Shown here: positions 9,327-17,838 of the stretch, in pieces
Position numbering within the stretch: position 1 is the stretch's first letter
Layout of the letters: every line of letters starts with the position of its first letter
Source of the DNA: DATLFA01 sp039915945
GTDB taxonomy: Bacteria; Actinomycetota; Acidimicrobiia; Acidimicrobiales; WLNW01
Direction: 5' to 3'
DNA length: 64,000 nt
Assembly (NCBI GenBank): GCA_039915945.1
Contig: JBDSMH010000099.1
Coordinates: 20,110 to 84,109, forward strand
Program-made: the position numbers and the translations under genes
Notes under the pieces: model-generated
The model's input: the letters and a program-made list of their open reading frames with translations, nothing else
What the model was told of the DNA's origin: nothing
Databases searched by the model: none

Positions 9327-9356
9327 TTGACGGCGCCAAGTCGACATCGTTAGCGT
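9327..9356 (+). promoter_or_regulatory. Candidate promoter giving a leaderless cupin mRNA
   Basis: TTGACG at 9327-9332, an 18-nt spacer and TAGCGT at 9351-9356. The expected transcription start is at or beside the GTG at 9364, so the transcript would have no 5' leader. Prediction from consensus only. Confidence 0.45.
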
Positions 9357-9363
9357 CGCCGAC

Positions 9364-9861
9364 GTGGACAACGCAACGAGCCCTCATGATCCTGACCTCG
9401 AGCCGACCTTCGTGCAGTTCGACGATGTGCGCTGGCAACAGGTGCGCACCCAGAAGCACGGCGACGAACAGAAGTCGGTGTGGGAGAAGTGGTTCACCAT
9501 CGGGCGCGAGCCGCAATTCCTCTCGATGTACGCGCGGTGGGATCCCGGCATGGTCGTGCATCGGCACGGTCACTACAGCCACCAGATCGTCTACGTGCTT
9601 AGTGGCGGGTTGACGTGCGGTGATCGTTGGTGCCCCACCGGCACGCACATCGATCTGCCCATGGGCGCGGCCTTGGGTCCACTCACCGCCGGTCCCGAGG
9701 GCGTCGAGCTCTTCGAAGTGATGATGGGCGATCCCCGTTCGTGGGAAGCCGACCGTGACGGGTTCCACAAGCTGCTCGCCGACCGCGGCATCACCGCGTT
9801 GCCGAACCCGCCCGTAGAGTTGCCCGATTGGCTAGAAGACCGCCGTAGCGACCACGCCTGA
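9364..9861 (+). CDS. Cupin domain protein
   Basis: A 165-residue single-domain cupin. Motif 1 is HRHGHYSHQIVYVLSGG with two or three His ligands, and the second motif (TGTHIDLPMGAALGPLT) is degenerate and lacks a clear His. It could be a small dioxygenase/isomerase accessory or a sensor. GTG start with no Shine-Dalgarno, matching a leaderless transcript from the promoter at 9327. It is followed after 10 bp by an SDR. Confidence 0.8.
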   Translation: MDNATSPHDPDLEPTFVQFDDVRWQQVRTQKHGDEQKSVWEKWFTIGREPQFLSMYARWDPGMVVHRHGHYSHQIVYVLSGGLTCGDRWCPTGTHIDLPMGAALGPLTAGPEGVELFEVMMGDPRSWEADRDGFHKLLADRGITALPNPPVELPDWLEDRRSDHA

Positions 9862-9871
9862 GCGATCGGTA

Positions 9872-10645
9872 GTGTCGCCACGAATCGCCATCGTCTCGGG
9901 CATCGGCCCTGGTCTCGGTCGCTCCATCGCATTGGGCCTTGCCCGCGACGGCGCCGCGGTCGTGCTCGCGGCGCGCAACGGTGACCGTCTCGACGAGGTT
10001 GCCGGCGAAGTGCGCGCGATGGGAGGCGACGCGCTGCCCGTGGTCACCGACCTGACCGTGGCCGCGGATCGCACTCGCCTGATCGAACGCACCGTCGACA
10101 CCTACGGACGCATCGATGTGCTCGTCAACAACGCGTTCGCGATGGGGCCGATGACGCCCATGCTCGAAACCGGCGTCGAGTCGTGGCGCGAAGCGTTCGA
10201 GGTCAACGTGTTCGGCACAATGGAGCTCACGCTCGGCGTCGTTCGGGTGATGCAGGGTCAAGGTGGTGGCGCCATCGTGATGATCAGTTCGCAGGCCATA
10301 CGCCGCACCGCGCCACGCCGCGGTGCCTACGCGGCCTCCAAGTCGGCGCTGCTGGCGGCGACCAACGTCCTCGCCAACGAGGTCGGGCCGATGGGTATCC
10401 GGATCAATTCGGTTGTGCCGGGGCAGATCTGGGCCGATCAACTGCGCACGTTCTACGAAGAGATCGCCACACGTCGCGGTGTCGAGGTGCAGAGCGTGGT
10501 CGACGGCGTAGCGCGCGACATGGCGCTGCGCCGCATTCCGCTCGCCGATGAGATTGCGGACGCGGTGGTCTACCTTGCTTCCGAACGGGCTAGCGCCATC
10601 ACGGGGCAGGCATTGGATGTCAACGGCGGCAACTGGTTCCATTGA
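9872..10645 (+). CDS. SDR family oxidoreductase
   Basis: A 257-residue classical SDR. The nucleotide motif is SGIGPGLG (Ser replaces the usual Thr), NNAF stands where NNAG is normal, the catalytic Ser is in MISS and the active site is YAASK. C-terminus ALDVNGG. GTG start ten bases after the cupin stop, and followed 13 bp later by the cyclase gene, so cupin-SDR-cyclase-SDR appear to be one transcript. Confidence 0.9.
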   Translation: MSPRIAIVSGIGPGLGRSIALGLARDGAAVVLAARNGDRLDEVAGEVRAMGGDALPVVTDLTVAADRTRLIERTVDTYGRIDVLVNNAFAMGPMTPMLETGVESWREAFEVNVFGTMELTLGVVRVMQGQGGGAIVMISSQAIRRTAPRRGAYAASKSALLAATNVLANEVGPMGIRINSVVPGQIWADQLRTFYEEIATRRGVEVQSVVDGVARDMALRRIPLADEIADAVVYLASERASAITGQALDVNGGNWFH

Positions 10646-10658
10646 ACACGGGGGACAA

Positions 10659-11543
10659 ATGACGGCAACGTACGACGATTGGTTGACGGCCCACGCGGCC
10701 AAGCCGCGGTTCGGTCAGCGCGACCGTCTCGGGACCGCCAACTACATCGACGACCTTGCGCGCATTCGCGCGGCCGAGAGCATCGTGTCGGGCGAGCCGG
10801 TCTCGCTGGCGCGGCCGATGAGTGCGAGCCCATCGCCCCGCGGCGACGACAAGCCAGGGTTCTCCGTCGAAGTGTTCTATACCGACGGACCGATCGGCAT
10901 GGGCTCCGATCACGTCGAACTCGACTGCCACGGCCGGGAGAACACACATCTCGACGCGCTGAACCACATCTCGATCGGCGGCCACTGGTACTCGGGCTGG
11001 GCCGTCGACGATGTCGAGGGCCCATCGGTCGCCCACCTCGCGGAGCATGGGCTGTTCACGAGGGGAGTGTTCGTCGATGTGCCCAAGGTGCGGGCAACCC
11101 CGTGGGTCGACGCCGATGCACCCGTCGAGGCGGCCGACATCGAGACCGCGTTGCGCCAAGCCGGTGTGACATTCGAATCGGGCGACGCGTTGCTGCTCTA
11201 TATGGGACGCGATCGCTACGAGGAGCAAGGGAACGCATTCGACGGCTTGCGCGAAGGTCACATCATGCCCGGCGTCGGCAGTAGCGCCGCAGAATGGATC
11301 GCCGACAACCACGTGTCGATGTTGTGCTGGGATTTCCTCGACTCCAACCATCCGTCGCAGCCCTTTGTGTGTGTGCACCGGCTGATCTGGGCGATCGGCT
11401 TGCTGCTCGTCGACAACTGCGAGCTCGGCGCCGCATCGCGCGCGGCCGCCGCGAATGCCACCGCAGTCGGTGGACTGGTCGTCGCGCCGTTGGCGATACC
11501 AGGGGGCACCGGCTGCTCCGTCCGTCCACTCTGGATCCTTTGA
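10659..11543 (+). CDS. Cyclase family protein (kynurenine formamidase-like)
   Basis: A 294-residue protein with the family metal-binding pattern DCHGRENTHLDALNH (His-x-x-x-x-Thr-His-x-Asp-x-x-x-His). It resembles the putative cyclase/arylformamidase fold, which hydrolyses amides or lactones with a divalent metal. Start ATG 10659 follows CGGGGGAC with good spacing. It lies between two SDR genes with gaps of 13 and 1 bp, consistent with lactone or ring opening in the same pathway (inference). Confidence 0.87.
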   Translation: MTATYDDWLTAHAAKPRFGQRDRLGTANYIDDLARIRAAESIVSGEPVSLARPMSASPSPRGDDKPGFSVEVFYTDGPIGMGSDHVELDCHGRENTHLDALNHISIGGHWYSGWAVDDVEGPSVAHLAEHGLFTRGVFVDVPKVRATPWVDADAPVEAADIETALRQAGVTFESGDALLLYMGRDRYEEQGNAFDGLREGHIMPGVGSSAAEWIADNHVSMLCWDFLDSNHPSQPFVCVHRLIWAIGLLLVDNCELGAASRAAAANATAVGGLVVAPLAIPGGTGCSVRPLWIL

Positions 11544-11544
11544 T

Positions 11545-12378
11545 ATGACGACGTCTTCATTGCACGACCGGGTCGCCATCGTCACGGGCGCGGCGTCGGG
11601 TCTCGGCTTCGCGACCGCGACGCGTATGGTGTCCGAAGGAGCCAGAGTGGCGATCGCCGACATCGATCGCGATCGCGCGTCAGTCGCGGCCAGTGATCTC
11701 GGTGACGCCGCGATCGCGCTCGAGGTCGATGTGAGCGACGAGCAGTCGGTGCGGGGCATGGTCGCGGCGGTGGTCGAACGATTCGGCCAAATCGACATCG
11801 TGCACAACAACGCGGCGGCCCTGGGGCTCGACGTGCTCGGCCGCGACGGTGACGTCGTCGACATGGATGTCGACGTGTGGGACCGCACGATGGCCGTCAA
11901 TCTGCGCGGCGCCATGCTGGTGTGCAAACACGCCATCCCCGTGATGTTGTCGCGCGGTCGTGGGGCGATCGTGAATACCAGTTCGCTGTCTGGGTTGCTC
12001 GGCGAAGAGAATCATCTGGCGTACGCCTGCTCGAAAGCGGCGTTGCTGGCGTTCACGCGCCACGTCGCCAACATGCACGGTGCGGCGGGCATCCGCTGCA
12101 ACGCAGTCGCCCCCGGATTGATGCTGACCGACCTCGCGATCGAGCGGCTCTCCGAGCGTCAGCTGAAGGCGTTCCGGTCGGAGCGCCTGCTCGAAAACGC
12201 CGCTCGCCCCGACGACGTCGCCAACCTCGTCGTGTTCCTCGTGTCGGATCTCGCGGCGTGTATCACCGGGCAGACCTACGTCATCGATGCCGGCACGATG
12301 GCCAAGCGCCCCCGCGCCGCCATGCGAATGTGGGAAGACATGCTGCGCACCGGTGTGGTGTCCTTCGACGAGGACTGA
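11545..12378 (+). CDS. SDR family oxidoreductase
   Basis: A 277-residue classical SDR: TGAASGLG near residue 15, HNNAA in place of NNAG, catalytic Ser in NTSS and active site YACSK, then YVIDAG at the C-terminus followed by a ~30-residue extension rich in Arg and Met. Starts one base after the cyclase stop. The last gene before a convergent neighbour; a GC-rich hairpin repeat lies in the 34-bp spacer. Confidence 0.9.
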   Translation: MTTSSLHDRVAIVTGAASGLGFATATRMVSEGARVAIADIDRDRASVAASDLGDAAIALEVDVSDEQSVRGMVAAVVERFGQIDIVHNNAAALGLDVLGRDGDVVDMDVDVWDRTMAVNLRGAMLVCKHAIPVMLSRGRGAIVNTSSLSGLLGEENHLAYACSKAALLAFTRHVANMHGAAGIRCNAVAPGLMLTDLAIERLSERQLKAFRSERLLENAARPDDVANLVVFLVSDLAACITGQTYVIDAGTMAKRPRAAMRMWEDMLRTGVVSFDED

Positions 12379-12382
12379 GCCC

Positions 12383-12410
12383 GGGCCCGAGCGGCCCTTC
12401 AGAGCGGGGA
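12383..12410. repeat. GC-rich hairpin repeat, copy 3
   Basis: GGGCC / CGAGC loop / GGCCC followed by TTCAGAGCGGGGA. It fills the spacer between convergent stops at 12378 and 12413 and could serve as a bidirectional terminator. The stem is a base pair shorter than in copies 1 and 2 but remains fully paired. Confidence 0.7.
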
Positions 12411-12412
12411 AC

Positions 12413-13267
12413 TCAGCGCAACTCGTCGACGTAGCGGTCGGTGCCGACGACGGTCGGCACGAACGGTCCGCAGAAGCGCAACTCACCTTTGCCCGACGCC
12501 GCCAGTGCCTCGACATGGCTCGTGAAGCTGTCGGGAAAGCAGATGAACGGGTCGCGGTCGAGGAACCACAGCAGGCAGAGTTGGCGGCCGACGCCCGGCG
12601 GGGGTGGGACGGCCGGCGTGCCCGGTACCTCGATGCGCCCTTGGGAGAACGGCACCGGTGTGAACGCGGTGACCAGACCGGCGGGCGACGACGGCAGGAA
12701 CTGCGGAATGTGTTCGTCGACCAACCACGATTGCAACGCCGGCAGATCGGCTTCGGTCGGCGCATCGATGACCTCGACGACGAGGCCGGTGTACGGAGCA
12801 TTGAGCGCGAGGTGCGGCTTCATCGGCCCGGGGTCGCGTACGAGAGCGAACCGATAGCGCTGGAACGCGGTGTACACGTGCAGGCGTTCGGTGAAGCCGC
12901 GGCCGAACGGCATCAGCGCGTCTCGCATCGCGAACACCGACCATCGTTCGTTGTCGGCTTCGTGGCCTTCGGTGATCCAGTAGAGCGAGATGTAGCAGCC
13001 GGCGTCGGCCGGTTGCACGGCCGAATCGGCAACCGCGATGCGTCGTTCGCGCAGCGACTTGGGTGCCACCCAGCGACGACCGGCGAAGGTCCAGGGCCCG
13101 TGCATCGCTCCCGAGTAAAAGTGATCGTCTTCGTACCAGCGGTTGTACTCGCGCTCGCGGCCGATGTTGGGCTCCACCATCGTGATCAACGCGCCGCCGA
13201 TACGGACGTCGTTGGGCATATGGTGCGCGATCTGTTCGTACGCGCCGCGCGCTTCGTCCTCGCTCAT
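12413..13267 (-). CDS. Dimeric alpha/beta-barrel (EthD-like) protein of unknown function
   Basis: A 284-residue protein made of two ferredoxin-like halves. The first has EYNRWYEDDHFYSGAM and GRRWVA, reminiscent of EthD/Dabb proteins; the second has ALQSWLVDEHIPQFLP. No enzyme motif is recognised. The ATG at 13267 overlaps the upstream hydrolase stop and has GGGGG upstream of the ATG. Such proteins accompany steroid/terpenoid catabolic genes, but a specific reaction is not supported here. Confidence 0.75.
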   Translation of the reverse strand: MSEDEARGAYEQIAHHMPNDVRIGGALITMVEPNIGREREYNRWYEDDHFYSGAMHGPWTFAGRRWVAPKSLRERRIAVADSAVQPADAGCYISLYWITEGHEADNERWSVFAMRDALMPFGRGFTERLHVYTAFQRYRFALVRDPGPMKPHLALNAPYTGLVVEVIDAPTEADLPALQSWLVDEHIPQFLPSSPAGLVTAFTPVPFSQGRIEVPGTPAVPPPPGVGRQLCLLWFLDRDPFICFPDSFTSHVEALAASGKGELRFCGPFVPTVVGTDRYVDELR

Positions 13268-14097
13268 GAAATTCCCCCGAACTGCCTGCTTAAGCGCACA
13301 GTAGCCGACTCGATCTCGGCGTAGAAGCGGCGGATCCGTTGGAGACAACGCTCGGGCTCGTCGTTGTAGATGTTGTGGCCGCGGCCTTCGAAGATCTCGA
13401 TCTGTGCGCCAGGAATCGTGGTGCGCAGGAACAGTTGATCGGCCAGCGGCGTCAATGGTGATTGCGCGGGCGCGAGGATCAGCGTGGGCGTGCGGACCTC
13501 GGCGACGTAGTGCTCGACGTCGACACCCATGGTCGCATCGGCGAGGCGCCCCAGCGCATCCGCGTCACATCGATCCCACTGGGCCCGCTCCCACTCGGTC
13601 TTGGCCTCGCCCGGCGCCATGTTCTTGGTGACCCAACCGCCGGGGCCGAGGTCGCGCAACGCAGCCGACCATGTGGGGTACGTACCGCGCATGGCGTCTT
13701 GCAGCAGTGGCCCGAGCCGGATCGGTGATTGCACGAGGGTGATCGAATGGAAGCGATCGGGGGAGCGGGCGCCGAGCGCGATGCCGGTGATGCCGCCGAC
13801 CGACTCGCCGATGTAATGCACGCGATCGAGGCCGAGTGCATCGAGGAACGCGACGACGTCGTCGGCCAGCAACTCGACCGACCACGGTTGGTCGCCGGCA
13901 GTGGATCCGCCGTGGGCGCGCATGTCGCGCCGGATGACTCGGCGATCGCGGGAGAGGTCGGGCACCCAACTGCGCCAGTACTCGCCGTTGCGCCCGAAGC
14001 CGGCCTGGATCAGGACAGCCGTTGGCGACTGCCACGGCGGCGCGAAGCAGTCGTCGGCGTACCAGCAGTCGAAATCCCCGGTGGGCACGTGAGGCAT
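13264..14097 (-). CDS. Alpha/beta hydrolase
   Basis: A 277-residue hydrolase with nucleophile elbow GESVGG (Ser about residue 101), acid residue after the sixth strand (LILAPAQSPLTP) and catalytic His in GRGHNIYND. The early sequence QAGFGRNGEYW resembles the oxyanion loop. Start ATG 14097 is preferred over an upstream in-frame codon because it leaves a 30-bp divergent intergenic region containing a 14-bp palindrome. Forms an operon with the EthD-like gene downstream (4-nt overlap). Confidence 0.88.
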   Translation of the reverse strand: MPHVPTGDFDCWYADDCFAPPWQSPTAVLIQAGFGRNGEYWRSWVPDLSRDRRVIRRDMRAHGGSTAGDQPWSVELLADDVVAFLDALGLDRVHYIGESVGGITGIALGARSPDRFHSITLVQSPIRLGPLLQDAMRGTYPTWSAALRDLGPGGWVTKNMAPGEAKTEWERAQWDRCDADALGRLADATMGVDVEHYVAEVRTPTLILAPAQSPLTPLADQLFLRTTIPGAQIEIFEGRGHNIYNDEPERCLQRIRRFYAEIESATVRLSRQFGGIS

Positions 14098-14110
14098 AGT
14101 GTCGACACTA
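14097..14110. promoter_or_regulatory. 14-bp perfect palindrome between divergent genes
   Basis: TAGTGTCGACACTA is a perfect inverted repeat within the 30-bp gap between the divergent hydrolase (14097) and PPOX (14128) genes, overlapping the first base of the hydrolase start. TAGTGT/ACACTA could also be part of opposing -10 elements. Candidate operator. Confidence 0.45.
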
Positions 14111-14127
14111 TTCTCTGGGAGTACACC

Positions 14128-14559
14128 ATGTCCGAAGGCCTCGCCATCCCTGAGCACCTACACGAACTGCTGTCGGGCACGCCGATCGCGTTCGTCACCA
14201 CGATGCGGCCCGACGGTCGTATGTCGACCAACCCGGTCGCGATGATGTTCGACGGCACGGATGTGCGCATCAGTGCGTCGGCTGACCGCAAGAAGATCCG
14301 CAACCTCCTCGCCGACGATCGCATCACGTTGTGTGTGGTGCAGCCGGGCAATCTCAATCGCTACGTCGAGATCCGGGGACGGGCAGAACTCACGCCCGAT
14401 GACGACCGGTCGTTCATCGACTCGATCGCGCAGCGCTACATGGGCGCCGACCGCTATCCCTTCGACAAGAAGTGGCAGGAACGCGTCACGGTCAAGGTGA
14501 TCGCCGAAACCATCTCGTCGCCCGCCATCCCCATGGCCGACAAACCCCCCTACTCCTGA
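14128..14559 (+). CDS. PPOX class F420-dependent oxidoreductase-like protein
   Basis: A 143-residue split-beta-barrel flavin/F420-binding protein: PIAFVTTMRPDGRMSTNPVAMMFDG, then KKIRNLLADDRITLCVV and the WQERVTVKVI C-terminal strand. Length matches the single-domain PPOX family. Probably a cytoplasmic F420H2- or FMN-dependent reductase; substrate unknown. Transcribed away from the hydrolase operon. Confidence 0.87.
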   Translation: MSEGLAIPEHLHELLSGTPIAFVTTMRPDGRMSTNPVAMMFDGTDVRISASADRKKIRNLLADDRITLCVVQPGNLNRYVEIRGRAELTPDDDRSFIDSIAQRYMGADRYPFDKKWQERVTVKVIAETISSPAIPMADKPPYS

Positions 14560-14587
14560 CCCCACTGACCCCGCGGGGACAACGGCA

Positions 14588-15271
14588 TTAGAGGATGAAG
14601 CGGGTGTCGGTGGTGAACGACTTGGAGTTGATGCGGTCGACGAAGGTCTCTTCGTCGGCGCCGGCTTCGTCGCCGAGCGTTGGTGCGGTCGCCAACCCGG
14701 CGAAGAATTCGGCCGTCGAATTGAGGTGTAGTTCGCTGACGCTGTCCGCGCCCCACGTGCCGACACCGAGCGTCGCGGCCGCCGCGCGGGAGCGCACGTC
14801 ATCGACATGGAACTGTGTGTACCCGGCGATGCCCGGCGTGCGGTGACCGAAGCGGCTGTGGTTGTTGAAGTAGTACTCGTAGTACTGCGCGCGGCTGTGC
14901 GTCGACTTGCGCCGCATCAAGTAGAGATAGCGCACGGCGGTCGGCGCCGTCGGGATGATCTCGTGGGGGATGCCGACGAGCACGCCGCTCAAATCACGGT
15001 GGATCACATCGTCCAAGCGGTCGACCGTGCCCGAGAGCGCACCGACCAGCGCGTCGCCGTCGTCGGTGGACGGCGTCTGCAACTCGAGGACGGCCTCGAA
15101 CGGGCGGCCGAGCGGGTTGGCCAACGGGAACATGTCGTCGGCTTGCTGCGTCAGCCCGATGACCCTCGCCGCGCCGGCCGCGGCCTTGGCCCGCTGACCT
15201 TCGTCGTCGAGGCGGGCGAACAACGCATCGGTACATCCGCCGCGAGCGGCGAACAACAACTGCACGCGCAT
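14588..15271 (-). CDS. EthD domain-containing protein
   Basis: A 227-residue protein with two ferredoxin-like repeats; the second has the EthD-like signature YLYLMRRKSTHSRAQYYEYYFNNHSRFG. The start ATG 15271 is supported by AAAGGAG at 7 nt. Function unassigned; EthD proteins often assist ring-oxidising systems. It lies downstream of the NIPSNAP-like gene (43-bp gap) on the same strand. Confidence 0.8.
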   Translation of the reverse strand: MRVQLLFAARGGCTDALFARLDDEGQRAKAAAGAARVIGLTQQADDMFPLANPLGRPFEAVLELQTPSTDDGDALVGALSGTVDRLDDVIHRDLSGVLVGIPHEIIPTAPTAVRYLYLMRRKSTHSRAQYYEYYFNNHSRFGHRTPGIAGYTQFHVDDVRSRAAAATLGVGTWGADSVSELHLNSTAEFFAGLATAPTLGDEAGADEETFVDRINSKSFTTDTRFIL

Positions 15272-15314
15272 GGTTGGCTCCTTTTGTCGAAGACGGGGTG
15301 GTAGATCGGCGCGG

Positions 15315-16067
15315 TCAGGCCGGGTCGTCGGGCAGCTTGTAGCTGTCGCGGTCGGACTCTTGGGGTTGGCGACCGGTGCGGAACGGGCACAACGGCGAGT
15401 CGACGAGCAACATGCGAATCCAATCGATGGCCAACCCACTGGCGCGGGCGCGCCACGCTTTCATCGCGGGATCAGTGCGCTGTGCCTTTTCGAATTCGGC
15501 CCACTGTTCCCATGTCGGGATGGCCCACAAGATGAGGGCTTCGCTGTCGTTGACCATCGAGGTCACGAACGCGCCGGCATGGACGAAGCCGAATCGTTCG
15601 TACAGCGGTATCGCGTACTGGCGCACCATCTCGACGTAGTCCCATGACGTGCCCGGCTTGACCTGTACCAACTCGTGGGCGTACGTCTCGCCGGTGACAC
15701 CGTCGGCGCATAGCTCTTCGATGGTGCGTGTCCACTCTGCCGGCATGAGCAAGCGGTCACGCCCACTGCGGCGAAATTGCGCGGCCCGCGCCCACCACGC
15801 CGCGAGCGCCGGATCTTGCAGCGTCGGATGCCCGAACTCGTGACGGAACGACGTGGCCATGCCGTCGAAGCCGTCTTCTTCCCACATGTTGAGGACCTCG
15901 GGCCACCGATGCGTCGAACCGACCGTACCCCACACGCCATAGCAGAGCTGATTGCGTTGTACCTGCGCCATCGGCGAGAAGTTGGCCGTCATGTGGTGCA
16001 TGTAGTTCGCGCGGTTGTGCCCGATGATGTCGATGTACTCGTGGATGTAGAGCTTGTTGTTCGCCAC
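15315..16067 (-). CDS. NIPSNAP/Dabb-like protein
   Basis: A 250-residue protein beginning with strand KLYIHEYIDII, like LYLYEVVDVI in the paralog at 34930. Two ferredoxin-like halves are visible, each with a WxxW/Y segment (the second is ALILWAIPTWEQWAEFE). GTG start at 16067, two bases after the enoyl-CoA hydratase stop, so co-transcribed. No catalytic motif recognised. Confidence 0.72.
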   Translation of the reverse strand: MANNKLYIHEYIDIIGHNRANYMHHMTANFSPMAQVQRNQLCYGVWGTVGSTHRWPEVLNMWEEDGFDGMATSFRHEFGHPTLQDPALAAWWARAAQFRRSGRDRLLMPAEWTRTIEELCADGVTGETYAHELVQVKPGTSWDYVEMVRQYAIPLYERFGFVHAGAFVTSMVNDSEALILWAIPTWEQWAEFEKAQRTDPAMKAWRARASGLAIDWIRMLLVDSPLCPFRTGRQPQESDRDSYKLPDDPA

Positions 16068-16069
16068 GT

Positions 16070-16903
16070 TCAGTTCGTCTCCCGGTCGCGTGCCTCGCGA
16101 GCGCGCCCGAACACCGGCTTGCGCTTGTCGAGGAACGAGCGCACGGCCTCTTGGTGATCTTTGGTCTCGAAAGTGATTGCCTCGAGCGCGAGCGAGAGGT
16201 CGTAGAGCCGGCTGACGCGCTCTTCGAGGTCTTTGTTGACGAGACGCTTGTTGAAGCGCACGGCGATCTGCGGGCCGGCCGCCAACTTGCGGGCCATCTT
16301 CATCACGGCCTCTTCGAGATCGTCGGAGGGCACCACGTGGTTGATGAGCCCCAGGTGATCGGCTTCGGCGGCGGTCAGCAAGTCGCCGGTCATCAGGTAC
16401 TCCTTGGCGCGGTTGACGCCGATGAGCAACGGCCACAGCACCGGGCCGCCGTCGCCGGCGACGATGCCGGCGCGCACGTGCGGATCGCCGATACGGGCGC
16501 CGTCGGACATGTACGTGATGTCGCAGAACAACGCCAGCGTGGCCCCGAGACCGATGGCGTCGCCGTTGACCGCGGCGATCATCGGTTGACGCACGGCCAG
16601 GATGTTGCGGGCCATGTCGGCCGAGTCACCCATGAGACCGGGATGCCCGTCGGGGTAGCCGTGTTCGAGGTTCTGATCCATGGTGCCGAAGTCCGCGCCG
16701 ACGCAGAACGCTTTGCCCCGACCGGTCAGCACGACCACGTCGACGTCGTCGTCATCGGCGATGCGCAAGAAGAGGTCGCGCAACTCGGAGTGCATCGTGA
16801 CGTTGAGTGCGTTGAGCCGCTCGGGTCGATTGAACTCGACGCGCAGGATGTGCTGCTCGTCGAGCGTCGTCGCCAACGTCGTGAACCCGTACCGATCGGC
16901 CAT
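16070..16903 (-). CDS. Enoyl-CoA hydratase/isomerase family protein
   Basis: A 277-residue crotonase-fold enzyme: VEFNRPERLNALN, oxyanion segment GKAFCVGADF and second segment VNGDAIGLGATLALFCD, with GDPHVRAGIVAGDGG where the catalytic residues normally lie. Acts on enoyl- or other CoA esters. GGGGG precedes the ATG. Leads a three-gene minus-strand operon with the NIPSNAP-like and EthD genes and is divergent from the SDR at 16978. Confidence 0.9.
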   Translation of the reverse strand: MADRYGFTTLATTLDEQHILRVEFNRPERLNALNVTMHSELRDLFLRIADDDDVDVVVLTGRGKAFCVGADFGTMDQNLEHGYPDGHPGLMGDSADMARNILAVRQPMIAAVNGDAIGLGATLALFCDITYMSDGARIGDPHVRAGIVAGDGGPVLWPLLIGVNRAKEYLMTGDLLTAAEADHLGLINHVVPSDDLEEAVMKMARKLAAGPQIAVRFNKRLVNKDLEERVSRLYDLSLALEAITFETKDHQEAVRSFLDKRKPVFGRAREARDRETN

Positions 16904-16977
16904 TCGCCCGCCCCCAACTTCGCCGGTTTCGCCGCCGTGACCCTAATCTCTCCGCTCTGATGACGTGGGGGTGCAGC

Positions 16978-17751
16978 ATGGAACTCGCGGGCAACGTGGC
17001 GTTGGTGACGGGAGGTGCGTCGGGGCTCGGCGAAGCCGCCGCTCGCTGGCTCCACGACAAGGGTGCGCACGTGGTGGTGTTCGATCGCGACAAGGATCGT
17101 GCCGACGCGCTCGCGGCCGAACTCGGCGGCGCGGCAGTCGCGGTCGCCGGTGACGTGTTGTCAGAAGACGACACCAATGCGGCAATCGCGGCCGCGGAGG
17201 AGATGGGTCCGCTGCGGATCGTGGTCGCCTGCGCCGGCGGTGCGCGCGGAGGGGGACGCACGGTCGATCGCAAGGGCAAGCCCCACGATCTCGCGTTGTT
17301 CGCCGACACCGTGAGCCTCAATCTCGTTGGTACGTTCAACACGTTGCGGCTGTGCGCGGCGGCGATGGCCGCCCACGATCCGCCCGCCGAAGACGGCGAG
17401 CGCGGTGTGGTCATCACGACCGCGTCGATTGCCGGCTACGAAGGGCAAGTCGGGCAGATCGCCTACGGGTCGGCCAAGGCGGGCATCATCGGCATGACGA
17501 TCATCGCGGCGCGCGATCTGGCGGCCATCGGAGTGCGGGTCAACAGCATCGCGCCGGGCACCATGTCGACGAGAGCGTGGGACAAGGCACCCGAGCAACT
17601 GCGGACGTCGCTCGAGTCGAAGGTGCCGTTTCCGCAACGCTTCGGCCATCCCGACGAGTTCGCGTCACTCTGCGAGCACCTGATCACGAACCGCTACATC
17701 AATGGTCAGGTCATCCGCATCGACGGTGCCATCCGCTTCGACCCCAAGTAG
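16978..17751 (+). CDS. SDR family oxidoreductase (3-hydroxyacyl-CoA dehydrogenase type-2-like)
   Basis: A 257-residue SDR with TGGASGLG, ACAGG at the NNAG position, a catalytic Ser in TASIAG, YGSAK active site and INGQVIRIDGA at the C-terminus. The insertion GKPHDLALFADTVSLN and overall layout resemble the HSD10/type-2 3-hydroxyacyl-CoA dehydrogenases, which suits the divergent enoyl-CoA hydratase. ATG 16978 is preferred because GTGGGGG lies 6 nt upstream. Confidence 0.9.
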   Translation: MELAGNVALVTGGASGLGEAAARWLHDKGAHVVVFDRDKDRADALAAELGGAAVAVAGDVLSEDDTNAAIAAAEEMGPLRIVVACAGGARGGGRTVDRKGKPHDLALFADTVSLNLVGTFNTLRLCAAAMAAHDPPAEDGERGVVITTASIAGYEGQVGQIAYGSAKAGIIGMTIIAARDLAAIGVRVNSIAPGTMSTRAWDKAPEQLRTSLESKVPFPQRFGHPDEFASLCEHLITNRYINGQVIRIDGAIRFDPK

Positions 17752-17761
17752 CCGTCCACCA

Positions 17762-17816
17762 CCCGAACTCGCAATCGAACGTGGGCTGTGGGCCCACGTT
17801 CGACAGCGAGAACGGG
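17762..17816. terminator. Long palindrome between convergent genes (copy B, diverged)
   Basis: Arms 17762-17786 and 17792-17816 pair over 25 positions with two 2-nt internal mismatches and a 5-nt loop. It sits between the convergent stops at 17751 and 17839. The right arm is about three quarters identical to that of copies A (7374) and C (26360). Confidence 0.6.
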
Positions 17817-17838
17817 CATGAAAACGAAGGCGGGCGGG

